A stretch of DNA of 64,000 bases from Micropterus salmoides (taxonomy: Eukaryota; Chordata; Actinopteri; Centrarchiformes; Centrarchidae). The notes beneath the pieces were generated by a model. That model had not been told where the DNA came from. It saw nothing but the letters and a program-made list of their open reading frames with translations, and did no database searches. A program made the position numbers and the translations under genes. Where the stretch lies: contig NW_024041262.1 of NCBI RefSeq assembly GCF_014851395.1, positions 16,855,671-16,919,670 of the forward strand. The letters are read 5' to 3'. Each line of letters starts with the position of its first letter. The stretch's first letter is position 1. Of this stretch, positions 22,901 through 37,900 are shown one piece after another.

Positions 22901-25900
22901 GCTGAGCACGGAAGTCCTCGTAAGTGCCAGCACACTCCTCTGTGTTGCACATCTGGTAGTCGAAAGCAGAGCCAGGGCAATCTCGACCGCCGTAGGCAGG
23001 CCTGATCAACGACAAAAACAAAACGATGTCATTAAAGATGTTTTCTATCATGACATCCAAAGGTTGTCCTTCTAGGTATGATTTCAGAACGTTTTGAAGG
23101 AAATGCTTAAATCCATCTGCCACTTTGGATTACCTCTGCCAATTAGAAAGCAAAACATTTTTTCTAAAACTTTCATCCTTTTGTTTTCTGAGCTGTTTGA
23201 GGGTTTTAATTTATTCCAGCCGTGAGCAACTCATCCATAACACAAACTGATACATTGGGGGTGATGAAACAGCTCCAAAAGATTTTTCTTATGAAACTGA
23301 ATGGGCAGTTTGATTGACTTCCGGCGTCACACATATTGTATAATTTTTGATTAGTATAAAATGGTATGTTGATGTTTTTGTATAATAACTTCTAAAACAG
23401 TATCACAATAAGTTTGTCATAGTGTATCATGTACATACTGTGTGGAAACGGTATCTCGAATGGACTTGGCACACAGCTACTAGTCTCAGTTGTTTGTCAC
23501 TTTCTTGAGGTAACTTTATTTTTCTCAAAAACTGTTAAGAATTAGCATGGAAGTAGGACACCATGCAAGTGACCTGCAACTGGAGAACCTAATTGGAATG
23601 CAGCCATCATGGATGCTGGTGCTGCAGCTTTCCTACTAAATATATGATCACATCAGCCTTCCATTCAGCACAATTGCCCCACATTCAACCTTGAAAAAGG
23701 ATTTGATGTCATGGATCTGACATGAAATCTGATATGATGACGATACACCCCTAGAATTATGACTTTTCCATTTCTGAACACACAACATGCTTAATGTGAC
23801 CGTACCTTATATTTCAAGTGTCTGCTGTGACAAAGGCCTATTAAACAAGCCTGGTGCCTGCAGATAACGATGGATTGAGAACCCCATACTGAGTGAAACA
23901 ACGTTTTGTTTCTGTCATTTATCCTTTTTAGTAGTAAATAAATGTGCCTTCTCCTGCGTGGTATTATAATTTTGTTTTTCACAGTCCATAAGTCTGAATT
24001 CTAAAGGGTCTAAAATTTAAATACGTTTTTCATTATATGCCGTCGGAGTTAACTATAAAACTGAAAAATGTGTTAAATTAAGAAAAATGTCATCAGGTAA
24101 AATTAAAACTTTTAATTATTTAAACAGTAAAGTATAACAGTAAGTAACATAAAGTAGCTCACACTCCTGAACACTTTCACGTTTTTGTTTAAGCAAACTT
24201 AATCAAAGCCAGTACTGGCTCAAAAACCGTCTCTGCTATCCAGCTCTTCATTCACACATTTACAGTATGTCATCATCTGTTGGATGAACGCACATTTCAA
24301 ATAAACTATTTGGCCACGGAAAAAGTATCTGATTTTGTTTTTTCATTGTGTTCTCTTTTTCTTTCTTTCTTTGCTTCCCAGAATCGGCTTCCTCACTGGC
24401 AATGCACTCACGGAGGGTTGTTGCACTGTCTGTTGCGGGAGCGAACTCCACCCCCACATGTTCTGGAGCAAGAGCCAAACTTTGACCAGGAGCCCCAACT
24501 CCCATCGTGGCCCTGGGGCTGCTGGCTGGATCTCCAGATGCAATGGCCCTTGAAGCACCACTAAAAATAGGCAGGAGAAAAGTCAGTGCCAAAAAGCAGA
24601 AAGCAAGAATGGTCAACAAGTCCAGAATAATGACATTTAAAATCATTTCAAGATGTTTTAATTTTTTTAATTTCTCACCTTTCCTGGAGCACACTCTGTT
24701 CCATCCACCGGAGGACCTTTTTTGGTTTTACAAAAGTACTGGTTGTCAGGGTGACTGCACCACAGTTGCTTGCAAGGATCGTAGGTTCGAAACTAAATGA
24801 GGAAACAGCAACTTTGAGCTTTTTGGAAATATAGACGAGTAGACAAACTCAATATCAGCCTCAGCTAAATTTTAGATGAGGCACGTGATTGAATTTTTAA
24901 AATTCCCATGAGAGGCTCTTGACTTTCTATAAGATAATGTGCCATGGTGTCTCTCAAAAGAACTTTTATGTATCATTTCCTGGCAATCCTGCATGTAAGA
25001 ACTTTACATTTTTAACAGGTGACTTATATGTGTTATTATGTGTTTATCTAGTCTGTATTTGCACTCCATTATCATGTTACTGTATTGTTATCGCTTGTAA
25101 TGCATTAACAGCTTTTCTAGGCCATGTAATAAATGTGTGTCTATGTGAGGGGACCTCAGAATTTCTGCTGATTCAAGAGGAAAAATATGACTCAAATCAT
25201 TAAATCAACAAGTTGGGGATTTGGGGACTTACAGCAGTGCACATTTTGTAACCAACACCAAAATCAAAGCGGCACTGCTCGTCCATTGAATAATTTATTC
25301 CAGGGAGCTCAGGAAGCTTGGGCCACTTGTGTTCAAAGGGATCATCCAGCAGGCAGTCATAGGAGCTGAGAAAAGATGAAAATAATAGAGTCATGAATGA
25401 AAAAGGGGGAGAACACAGCAGATAAGACGAAACTTTAAAAAGTCAATAACATTAAGCTGCTGCACACATAAGCAGTGCAGCATAAGCCAATATAGGGCCA
25501 AGAGAAAATGAGAAATCATGGACTGAGTGAATCAGAACATACTGGATGTATCGATTGAGCTCCTGCTTGCTGCAACGTGACCAGTGATAGCGGTGGAAAG
25601 CTGCTTGGACAAGTGGAGCCATGATGCTGCCCATACTGGTCTCATCAGCGCAACGATTTCCCTGGCCATCATGCTCCATGCCTAGCCTGATGGGGGGAAA
25701 AGGTTTATTTACAGGAGGTGTATGAAACCTCTAAGCAAATTATGACCAGCAAAATCACAGGAGACTAATCTTACGTCTTCCCTGTCGTTAAGGTCACATC
25801 CAGAACAGATGAGAGAGCGAAGTATAGGAGAAATACTGATCAAAATTTGTCCATAGAGCGAAGTATCTAAAACTGTCAAGTATTGAAAGTTGGCCTTAAA

Positions 25901-28900
25901 GTGTAGTCAGATTCTTAGTGTAGTTTACCTTTTCTTTGATCAGATATTTCCTGATTTAAAACCAGTCTTTTATTTAGATAAACTTCTTCAGCTGCTTGCA
26001 TTGAGAATTCTGGTGTATTTTGCTTTATGAAACAACACCATTTTATATTTTATTTACTTCATTCATTCATTCCAGATGTGGGCAGATAGAGATCTATACT
26101 ATCAATATTATGATAATAACTCTTGCCTTGCACTCTTTGTTTCCCTACATGGAGGCAGTAATCACCTCCTTAGTGCAATTCACACAAGAACAATTTGTTA
26201 TTTACCATGTATGTCTTGTGTTTAAATGTGTGTGATTATGTCATTAATTAATTAATTACAGAATTGTAAAAAAAAAAAAAAAAAAGGAAGGATAATGTTG
26301 CTAATGCATGTATATCATAATTAACAACAGATAGCTTGTCCCAACATGATAGTAAAGAAGTTCCTTTTCATACATTGTGCTTTGGTATTGGTATCTGTAT
26401 ATCGGTATCTGTACAATATTGGTGATTTTAAAGTCTGACATTGACTTATTTGCTTCTTGTTGTTTTTATAGATGTTTTTATGGATAAACCAAGCAAGATA
26501 CTAATTAATACTTAATTATTGAGCTATTGAGGTGCTTGAGGGTGAATTGTTGTTATCTTTTTACATCACCAGACATGCTCTATCCCCGTTTCCAGTCTTT
26601 GTGCTAAGCTAAGTTAACTAATCTGCTGGTGGTGGCTTCATATTTAGAGTACATGCATGAGAGTGGTTTACTCTAACTCTCCGCAAGAAAGGAAATAAGT
26701 GTTTCCCAAAAAAGTCTATTGAAAACTATTGCTTCCAACACCACCACTTTGGCGGAAGCCATGAAAATTGAGAGAGGTCAAACATACCAACAATATGGCT
26801 AAAAAATTGGAGAGATGACATTAGAGCGTGGGTGGATATCATTGATGAAATAAACTGTCAATGAGAGATCACACGGAGTTGCAGAGGCTACTGGACTACG
26901 AGACAGGACTTTGGCTTATTATGGTGCTACTAGCATCAGATATGTCTTTGTACCGAAATACAGTGAAATGCTGTCTACAGGGGAGTGGGATTTGCTGTAA
27001 GATCTCTATTAGCCACCCACTAACAGCTCTATTGGTTGAACCGCTCTCAACACAATGAAACTTTCTTACACATTCTGGTTGAGCTTATAACTCTCATTAG
27101 GTGAATGACAGATGTAGTAATTGAATACCAACAGAATAATTGACTTTCCTTTTTTTTCTCTTTTTTCTTTTCTTTCTTTCATCTTTGTTAAAATAAAATC
27201 TTATTAGCCGTTCCAGGTGTAGGTACTCATCTGTTTTTGAATATATGGAAAGAAAACCCCAGGATCATCCTCCAGCTTTTCAGAGAGTGATTAAAGAACT
27301 CCTTGATGAGAAAACCCCCTGAGGCACAGAAGCTAGTGGAACAGGAAAGGGGGCAGGTCTTTAGTGCTATATGGGGCAGTGGGATCAGACAACACATGAA
27401 TTATCAAAGTTCTAAAACAGTACAAGCTACTTAAAACAAAATATTCACTTATGCATCACATAATAATTATATGGCTAAAATCTGTCACTTGCTAACTGAA
27501 GATCTCACTGCATCTGCAGAAATGTGTGATGCATAATAAATAATCTTCAGTCATTTTCATTAGTGATATTTTTTCTTTTTAGACTTTTATGAACATGACT
27601 TTTATGATGTATGAATATCTGCAGTGCCCTGACCTTACTGAAACTACATGTCGAGGTAAAAGAAAAACATTTCAAGAGACCAATCGATGATGCCATATTT
27701 CATTTTTATGTATGAAGCTCCAGAGAAAAACAGTCTTTATATAATATGAAGATCGGCTTTGTTACATTCATCAATATATATGGTGGAATGTGCAAAAAGT
27801 TAGTTGTGCCTTCTAATATCAAATTAAGTTTTGGCCATTAGGCAGGACCTTTATGGAAGATTTTATTGGACTTTAATATTTGTAACCCACAGAAAACAAT
27901 CCACAAACGTGTACTATGATGCGCAAATATTTCACTATCTAAAAATATGTATTTTTACATTTGTGATGTGTAAAATCATATCCACAAAAGTACAGAGTGA
28001 CTTCTACACACAAAACAGTTTTTGCACATTTCCAGATTGCTTTTTGTCAATTTGTGGGTCATGTTACATTTGTAACTTCTTTTTTACACATTTGTGGAAT
28101 TTTGTCCAATGTATACTGCGGAGATCTGTAAAAAAATATATACACAAATATCTCACTACCCAAAACTTGTATTTTTACATTTGTGTTGTGTAAAATCATA
28201 TCCACAAAAACACAGTGCAATTTGCAAATATGTACAATTTACTCTCACATATTTTAATAAACGTTACATTTGTGACTTTCTTTTTACACATTTGTGTACC
28301 ACAGAGATCTGTAAAAAGAGATCTGTAAGTGAACAGTTTATTAGCTACACCAGCAGGTGGCGGTAGCAAAATTGCCTCTCATTAGTTGAAAGAATATCCA
28401 TTGCAGTACTCAGGGTCACCTGTAGGAGACAACAACTTCTGCTTCTGCTGGACCACTAGACTCGGTCTAAATTTGTCTGTACAAGTGTATATAATTTACT
28501 ATTGAATACTTTATCACTCTATTTGTTTTACACCTTAACCTAACCACCTTTAACCTTATTGCAGCTAATAAATAAATAGCCATTTGCTGGACCACCAGGG
28601 GTCCTTAAGGGTAATAAATAGTAAATTTAATAAATTTACTATTTAAAATTAAAAGAATAAATAGTTTTTCACCATAATTTCATCCATAAGTAATACAATG
28701 ACAGAACGTATGACTATTGGGTCATGGTTTCATACAATTTCTGTAATAAAACATCTAAAATCTAAAAAAAAAATCTGATAAGCGTGTCTGGGACAAAATA
28801 TTTTCAAATTGAGATCTGAGGTCTAATTTGTGTCAGTTGTGTCATTTACGTTGAAGTGAAAAATTTGAATACCACTCAAGATTTGGGTAAACCAAAAAAA

Positions 28901-31900
28901 GACTGAATGCAAGACAAGAGAATAAATATACTACTGTGTACCTAAGGCTTTGTCCTGTCAGTATGTATACATCTTGCACAAAGTTTCATCTTTCTCCTTT
29001 TTTGCCCATATGACTTGGTGTATTAACACTGTTTGTACTGATTGTATTTTACCTTTTTTGTGGGGAAGAAGAAATAGAAATAAAAAGTAATCTTCTTAAT
29101 CATTTCATGTCAAAAGATTGAAAAGTTATAACTTGATTGAAATGCAGTTTTCCTTATTGGGCTTTATAGAATACAGAACTTTTCATATACTTTTACAAAG
29201 CTGTCTTTCACAGCTATGACAGGAAGGTGTAACATATTACTACAAACACAGGCTCATATTTATTTAAATATAAATTTAAAACAAATAAACTGATAAAGTA
29301 TTCAATAGTAAACTATATACACTTGACTGAGAGTCCAGTTGTCTCTCAGAAGCAGAAGTTGTTGTCTCCTACAGATGACCCTGGGTACTGCAATGGATAT
29401 TCTTACAACACATGAGAGGCAATGTCGCTACAGCCACCTGCTGGTGTAGCTAATAAACTGCTCTCACATTTCCAGAACCCTGTTTACAGATCTCTGTGGT
29501 ACAGAGTGGACAAAATTCCACAAATGTGTAAAAAGGAAGTCAGAAATGTAGCGTGACCTGCAAATTGATAGGTGTGTACAGAGTAAATTGTACATATTTG
29601 CAAATTGCACAAATGTAAAAATACAAGTTTTGAGATATTTGTGTATATATTTTTTTACAGATCTCCGCAGTACACATTGGACAAAATTCCACAAATGTGT
29701 AAAAAGGAAGTTACAAATGTAACATGACTCACAAATTGACAGAAAGCAATCTGAAAAATGTGCAAAAACTGTTTTGTGTGTAGAAGTCACTCTGTATTTT
29801 TGTGGATATGATTTTACACATCACAAATGTAAAAATACATATTTTTAGATAGTGAAATATTTGTACATCATAGTACACGTTTGTGGATTGTAAAGTCCAA
29901 TAAAATCTTCCATAGACCTTGCTAGTCAGGCCTGGTTTTAACCATAGCTGTAAGGGGGCAGCTGTTCAAACCAGTGAAACACTGTGCTGCTTTAATGTAT
30001 ATACTTGTAACAAAACTTATTTTATGATTTAAAAAATATTAAGCCCTAATTAAATAAGTTAACAAAGTAAACTGGTCCAGCCACAGTTGTAACTTAGGAG
30101 AAGAGCTTTTCCAAACGTACTTTAGAAAAGGCTTAGAGTTTGTGTGATGCATCCATAAGTGAAATCCATGCCTCAGCAAACATTTGAAATTAATGTGGAT
30201 CATTCGGATGAACAGCTGCTTAGATCTGGCAGATTTGTTTTTTGAGGCAATAAAAAAGCTGATTTTTAGGTTTTTTATGTGTTAAGAAACAGCCAGTACT
30301 GCCAAGATGTGCCGCAATTAAAGATAGCAAGGTGCATTTGTAAATTATGATGCACACATCTAACTCACTTTTGGAGCATTTCAGTCTTCAGTCTTTTACT
30401 GCTTCATTAGCCTACTGATAATAATTCAGCCTTTTCAAGGTAATTATTTGCCTCACACCTGACACCTTCAATGGGCTCTAAATCAGCAAAACTGTCAAAA
30501 AAACAGCTGAACATCTTGCATTGTTCTTAAATTACCTCCCAGATCAAAGTCTGAGTGACTATGCTGATTAAGGTTTCTGAATGAATAATAACAATTCAAA
30601 AACTTGCAAAAGTACTGGGTGTGCACACATTTCACTTAAGCAATGTGACAATAACCTCATCACATCAATACATCTCCTATCTAGTATTTTTAATAATGAT
30701 TATCTTGATTTTAGCCATGCCCTTGATTCGTAGGCATTTACCCAGATTTTTGTTGCATGTGCATTTTAAAAGTCGTTCTGTTTCTTACTGTAAGAGGACA
30801 CCATTTAACACAGTAGATGACATTAGAAAGCGAACGAAGAAGGGGGAAGATGTGTAGAAAAAAGCTGATCATTATGCCTGTGATTGCGTTTTTATAATGA
30901 GTAAGTTTCACACTGATTTGCATATATTTTCATGTTTTTTTGTTTTTTTTCTGTCAGCCATCAATTTCATCATATGGTGGAGAAGTTTTGTTTTTTCACA
31001 GACGTTTCTCCATAAGCCTTTCGAGTCCTATTAGAGGAGAGGCGGTCTGTGTGAAATGAACTAGTAGTAATACATGATAACTCTGGTTTATGACCACAGG
31101 CAGAAGCTGCTTAGCTGTTGAGACCTAATCGTAAATAATAGGCTGTGTAGAGATGGAAAGTAACTTCATGCATTTGTTTATATACTTCAAAGAAATAGTT
31201 TGACATTTGGGGAAAATACGGTTATTCACTTTCTTGCAGTAGTAGTAGTCTTTACAGGACATGTGAAGCTACAGCAGGTTCTCTCAGCTTAAAATATAGA
31301 TCAGGAACAGCTAGCCTGGCTTTGGCTGTGGAGGATTATGTGACAAGACTCTTCAGCTTTCGTGGTGCTGTTAGGCATATTTTGTCACCTTTGGACAGTG
31401 ACAGGAGCTGTTTTTCCCCTGTTTCCAATTTATATGCTAAGCTAAACTAACTAGTTTCTGGCAGTAGCTTTATATTTAGCTTACAGTCATGAGTGTCAGT
31501 CTTCTCTACTAACAACTTTCAGTACATGATTTTATTTTTTACTATATGCTATGGACACATTCTAGTGAATACTGAAAATGTATTGAGGTTTGACTCCCCA
31601 ATCCCAGTAAAAAAAACGACATTCGATATATAATTTGGTTACATGTTACTGCTAATATTTATATAATTCAAAGTTAAATTGCAGGGCTTTTAAATCAGAA
31701 TTTTAAACATTGTGGTATTTTTTGTGTTAGTATATTTTCATATTATTTAAATTATTTTAAATCATATAAATTGAGCTATATGATGCTTAATTTTATATCT
31801 CTTGTGGTGACACCCCAACCAATCATAATATCCACCCAACCTACTATATAATTTTGGTACGGCGCCACCTCCAACTATGACCTCAATAATAAACATATAA

Positions 31901-34900
31901 TTAAATGTATATACAGAGACCCAACAATTCCCACCATGAGCAAGCACTGGGCAACAGTGGCAAGGAAAAAATCCCTTTTAACAACCTGAAACCTTGTGCA
32001 GAACCTAGACTCAGGGTGGGCGGCCAACGGCAACAGCTCAACTGGTTAGGTTGGGTTGGGGGGGAGGCAGGAGGAAAGAGAACACAAAGAAGCACAATGC
32101 AAGTTCCACCGAGAGATGCAAAATAATACTTTTGGTAGTGGTAATAATACAAATATCAACAAAAGTAATAGAAACATGGGGGCAGTAAGTGGCTTGTAAT
32201 CACAGATTCAGATTTATATGTGGTATTGACACATTTATTTAGTCAGTTGTTTTTCCAACAACAGAGCCGAATAAACTCATGTTGCTCGGATGAGCACCTG
32301 CATGCACACGCTGATTCAAGCAGTTCCTTTGTTTTGCTAAGACAACAGAGCACCTTTAAAGTTCTCTGCCTCTAATTACAGACTACAGTTAGAGTGCAAA
32401 ACTATCGCCTTAATTGGACGCAGTAAGATACTGTGAGACTCAGCTGGTGCCTTCATAGTCATGCCATTACTCACACATGGCCGGTTTCATGAGCAACCAC
32501 AAAGGCAGAGGAGAAGCCGTCCTCGTGGTTCAGAGTGCAGCTCCTCAGTGGGTGGCACATCCCTGTAACCGGAGCGTAACCTGGGCAACAGAAAAGAACA
32601 CATAGCTCTAATAATTAAGTACCAGGATGAAGGTCATTGACGTTGACATGCATTGCTGATGATTGAGGTGGAAAATGATCTCTTGGTGTGACATCATTGA
32701 ACTTAAGACTTAACTTATATATGATGTGATTGCAGTCAATGTGAAGGTCTCTGGCTGTCTGACTGATTCTGAAGTTCACAATGGTATATTTGAAAAACAA
32801 CAAGCTGTGACGTTTGCTTTAAATGTATCTTTCCCATGTATCTATATATATGTGTTGCTTTTGATATAACGCAGTAGGTTGTGTTTCAGCAGCAAAATAA
32901 TAAAAACAAAACTTCAAGGTGAAATAAACGGAGGTGAAATGTTTCTAATGAGTCTCTAAATTAAAGTAACATGTACCACATACAGATGTTCAATGAAGGG
33001 TAATGTGGTGTCAGTCATGTTTGCAGTAAGTCTGCATTCAGAGCCAGATGCCATTCAGTCATTAAATCTAAGGGCCTAACCAGTGACATGCCAAATTAAA
33101 ATACCAAAGCATTTATATCAACATTAAAACACTTTGCTTAACGCTAATTAACAGCAGATACAATGGAGAGTTTTACCAGGTGGAATGGGAGACTGAAGCT
33201 CCTGCGTGACACCTTGTTTAATAAACATCTCCTCACTCAACATAAAGAAAGTTCCAAAGTGAACAGCAAGCTTGGAAGCCTATCATTGTAACCCAGCAGA
33301 CATCCGCCCGGCATCACAACATTGAACACAGTTTACCAAACTTTTAAGCAAAGCACAAACATTAAACATAACTCGATCAAGAGGTGTGCAGTGATTCAGC
33401 TTGGCGTGTTTGGTTCTGGTTCAGAAGCAGGCTCATACAGGCCTTCTTTTGGCGGCTTTCAGATCATTTTCATGCTTTCTGACCATCAGAAGACCTTTTT
33501 GGCATGCAGGTAAAGAGCAGAAAATGCAGCAGACAGACAGCCGATGATAAAGACTCTTGAAAAGCACGTATATCAGGTTATTTTGATGGTATAGAAAAAA
33601 GTTATTTTAGTTATAGCAGAATATTTGTGGGTTGTTGTTTTTTTTTGCTACAGTGTGATCGTGACGGCGATTTATCAAGGCCAGTTTTTAATCCAGATGG
33701 TTGATGGTTCTATTCATAAATGACAACATAAATGGACACATTAAGAGCTGCGGGTGAAATAGCGAAACATGAAAGCAGTGGAGCATGACTCTTTATCTGA
33801 AAGGCAGATAAAAAGGAATTCAGGAGAAGGTAGATTATATTCCCATGAGGAGGCCATCAGGAGCTTTGCACATTGAAGCCAAAAGGTGCAGCAGCGGCAG
33901 CAGGCAGGGTCAAAAATGTGTTTCTCTACTGCTGATGTCATGAGTGAGGAGAGAGGTGATCTTTGTCATCTGGTTGATAAATTCAAATGCTGAATATACT
34001 GTATCATAAGTCAGTGGCAAGGAGAGCATATCAAAAACACTTGACATTATTTACAGGGTGTGATTACAGTGTGCTTGCAAATGCGGTGAACTCATTATCA
34101 TGTATGTGATTCATCCAGATGTTTTTTTATCTCCATTTGCTTTGCAGCTCCTCCATAAACTGAATGGATTTTCTTCTATTTATTCCACAGCCCAACATGT
34201 GTATTTGGATATAGACTCTACCATCTGTCAGCTAATCTTTGACAAGGGAGTGTGATGTCTGCTTGTGACCCCGAGACACAGCACCGGGTCCAGCCCAACA
34301 CAGTGCAAGGTGCCATAGAAACCGGGCTTGTTATGAACACAACACAACGGCAGCTATGGCAACATCCGGAGGTGTGACAAGCAAACCAGGTAGCCCCGTG
34401 CCGTCCTCTAAACATGACACATGTGCTTTAAAAGTTAAAAATATACACAGGTCAATGGAAGATATTGAACTTGAGCACACTGGATGTTTGTTCATTCCGG
34501 ACCAAGTTTCTCTGAAGGTTAGGCTGCTCACTTCAAATTATGTTTTGAAGGGCTGAAAAGAAGAAATTCAGCGTGAGTCAAACTGACAGAACAACATGTA
34601 TGGTATAAAACTCCTCCAAATGATTGCATACATGTATTATTAGGGTTAAGAAAGATCAATTCATTATTTATGAGTGAAGAAAAGTTCATACTGAACTTCA
34701 CAAAACTAAATTAAGACTAAAACAGCAGTTAGTTTACAAAAATGACAAACTAACATTTCTGTTTTTTCTCTACATGCCAAAAACATTCTTCACCAATATC
34801 AATCTCAATTTTTCATTTCCAGGGTGGCATCAATGTCAAGTCAGCAGTCAGGTTCTGGAAAGTTACTCAGTAATTATATTCCTGTGAGGTCGCCACTGGC

Positions 34901-37900
34901 AGAAATGGGGTCGTGACCTCAGCTGCAGCCTCCACTTTTAAGTTTCCACCGACCTTACCTGGGCAAGACTTGAAGCCAACCCCTTTGTGAATGGAAGCAG
35001 ATATCAGCACTCAGTCTGCACAGGCCTCGATCGAGAAAAATACAGTACCTTGCATACCTGCGGGACCAAAATCTTGCCTTGTGAGGAAGATGGCGTGGTC
35101 GTGGTACTCGGAGTGGTCGGGGTCGCGGCGCTGCTGCGTGTTGGCCCATCGGCACACCTGCTCCAGGCTGCGGGATGGGTTACCACGCTCAATCAAGCTT
35201 ATAGACTGCAGAAATACAAGGACCAGGAAGACGATTTTACCACTTAAACTGTAAATAGTAATGTAATTGCTCACCTTATCAGGGCCACAGCTCCTGCTAA
35301 GATGAAAGAAAAAGATTTCTCACCATTGCACTTGAGGTGTGCATATACTTTTACTTTTACTTGTAACTTTTAGATGACTATCCTAGAAAGTTCAGCTAAG
35401 ACTGAGAAGGAAAGCTTGGGGCACTGTGAGTCCACAGGTGGTAGCTCTGCCAGCTCAATTAAATCTTACAGTTACTTTTTAATAAAATATTTCTATTACA
35501 GTGATTAATTAACAGTCATTGTACTGTTTGATTAGTCATCATCACATCTATTTTACTTGGAAATAGAATAATTAACAATTTGTAATTCATAGGTTTTTAA
35601 ACTCCCCTTTCTTTGAAAGCTGAGGTGCCCAAAGGATATTGTAATACTCCTAATTAAGGATGTGGATGGATTAATGGAAAAATGTATGCATATATATTCA
35701 ATTCCTGATTCGCCACCTTATGTGACACCATATGTGTGTGTGTTTTCTCTAACTTGCACGGAGTGTCGCCACTGAAAAATGGCTACAGATTTCCATTCAA
35801 CAACAAAACACAGTCGAGGATGAAACTATGTAGTGACTGATACTGCTCATACACAGAGTGTCATTCCAGTGGAACTAGCAAAACATTTTGAACAAGTGAA
35901 GAGAAAAACAAATTCATCCATGCACACAGTGCAATGAAAATGGAATGACAATGTTTTGACTTTGATCACTAGCAAACTAATACAAGGAGTCTTTCTACTT
36001 ATACCTCACTCTCAACATGCATCTGTTGAACGTTACAATAACAAATGTTCAAAAATCCCTTTAGGTTGGGTTATTAAAACAAGCAACATCTATTTTAGAA
36101 TATTTCATTACAGTAATTAAAGCTAGATGGGACTATTAAATCATTTTGCGCCCTACATTGTGTATGTAATAATTACATAAGAATAAAATCAGTCCCGGCT
36201 GCCTGACCTAACGTCCAGTAATCAGTGCTGAGCGGTTGTTATCATTAAGCACTGAAAATGCAGTGAAAATGTGAAATGCCTTTTTATTTTGGTGTCATAA
36301 TTTAATCCACAGATCCTGTACACTCCCCATTCTGTTATAGCACTTAACAGCACCCAGTGGCACATATTTTGAACATTTAACAGATATTTTTTTAGGAGCA
36401 AGTGGCAACATAGTTAAAAAGGTTCAAGTTAAATCCTACTAAATTGGACTACTGTGCCACCTGCTGTCATGAAGTTGTATGTCTGTGAATGTCCATGGAC
36501 TAAACAATGCTAACTTACTTGAAAAGCATGTTAAAGTTAAGCTAAATTTCTTTTGTTGAATATTATGTGTTGTTGATTAATTTCACCATGTTTTAATGAA
36601 GTCAACTAACGTTATCCGTTTATGTGTTTTATAGCCAGTAGAAAATCTCTCCAGTATAGCTAGCTAACATTAACAAGCATGCGCTGCTTGTCCACATGAG
36701 ATGACTGTTCAACACTGTTGTCATGAATGCAGGTATGTTACCGTGTGTTGTTATAAAGAGTGTCGTAATATTTTAACAGGAGGTTTAGGTATTTTCAGCT
36801 GTTTGCCTCCGGTATGTTGAATTGTTACAAAGTTACATAATTGTTTGCACATAATTGTTTAGAGAAAATGGAAAAATGTAAAGGTAACTGTAGGAAATCT
36901 ATCTAATTACAGAGTTTTATGTTGTTTCCTCCTTGTAAAATCAAGAGGGACAATTTGGTGTGTTTATTTTATTTAGTCATATGAGTTTAAATCCGGGGCG
37001 GCGCGGTGGTACAGTGGTTAGCACTGTTGCCTCACAGCAAGAAAAGCCCCGGCCTTTCTGTGTGGAGTTTGCATGTTCTCCCCGTGTCCGCATGGGTTCT
37101 CTCCGGGTTTCCCGGCTTCCTCCCACCATCCAACATGCAGGCTAGGTTAATTGGTGTCTCTAGGTGTGGGTGTGAGTGGTTGTTTGTCTATGGACTGGCA
37201 ACCTGTCCAGGGTGTACCCCGCCTTTCGCCCGATGTCAGCTGGAATTGGCTCCAGCCCCCCTGACCCTGTACGCAGGATAAGCAATGACGATGGATGAAT
37301 GGAGTTTAAATCCACTATACAATCAATGTGTCAAACTGTACTTTACATTTGTGTAGAGTTTTAAGAATAGTGCATACAGTAATCCCAAAAAAGCAACGGA
37401 GGATTTTCCCTTAGATGTGGAATAAACCTGCTGCTACCGCAAACCTGACTGGCTCTGAGAGATTATATCACATAGAAGACATCTCACAGAGGTCACACAA
37501 GCTATAACAAGTTTGATGAGTCATGGCAACTGAAATAAAATCAGTAAGCGCATTAATATGCAGACAAGAAATCAGGTTACTAAGAAAAATCAGGTCATGC
37601 AGGTCATGCAGTACCTGTGGTAACCTGGTTGCTGTAAATCTACAAGTACATGCTGCATTCAGAAGTAAGATTTTCCCCCCAACCTAGGACCTTAATTTGC
37701 GAGCACTGTTAATTTATTTTAACTGTAGTAGTTTCAGAATACAATTCTAGATACTTAGTGTTAGTTTCAGTTTTAGTCCAACTTATGCATATAGTGAATA
37801 TGGGGATGCATCACAAATGATTTGTTCTTTTCATCCAGTTTCATCCAGTTCATCCTGCTGTCAAAGCGATACTTTCCCTGTTGTAAGTCTTTGTCATTCA

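Larger units (their letters stand above)
25687..32474 (-). other. adamts14: adamts14 intron 7 (6.8 kb)
   Basis: No exon-like sequence seen. It holds a poly(A) run (26268-26285), dispersed repeats at 26569 and 31191, the foldback structure at 27842-29922 and a further repeat at 31905-32165. It separates the second and third zinc-ligand codons. Confidence 0.8.

Noticed and set aside
24260..24694. Several overlapping frames on both strands around exon 11
   Set aside because: Only one minus-strand frame gives the TSP1 repeat with correct phase; the others are shadows.
36995..37075. Possible tRNA gene
   Set aside because: tRNA-like head of a SINE, with no box B and no cloverleaf.
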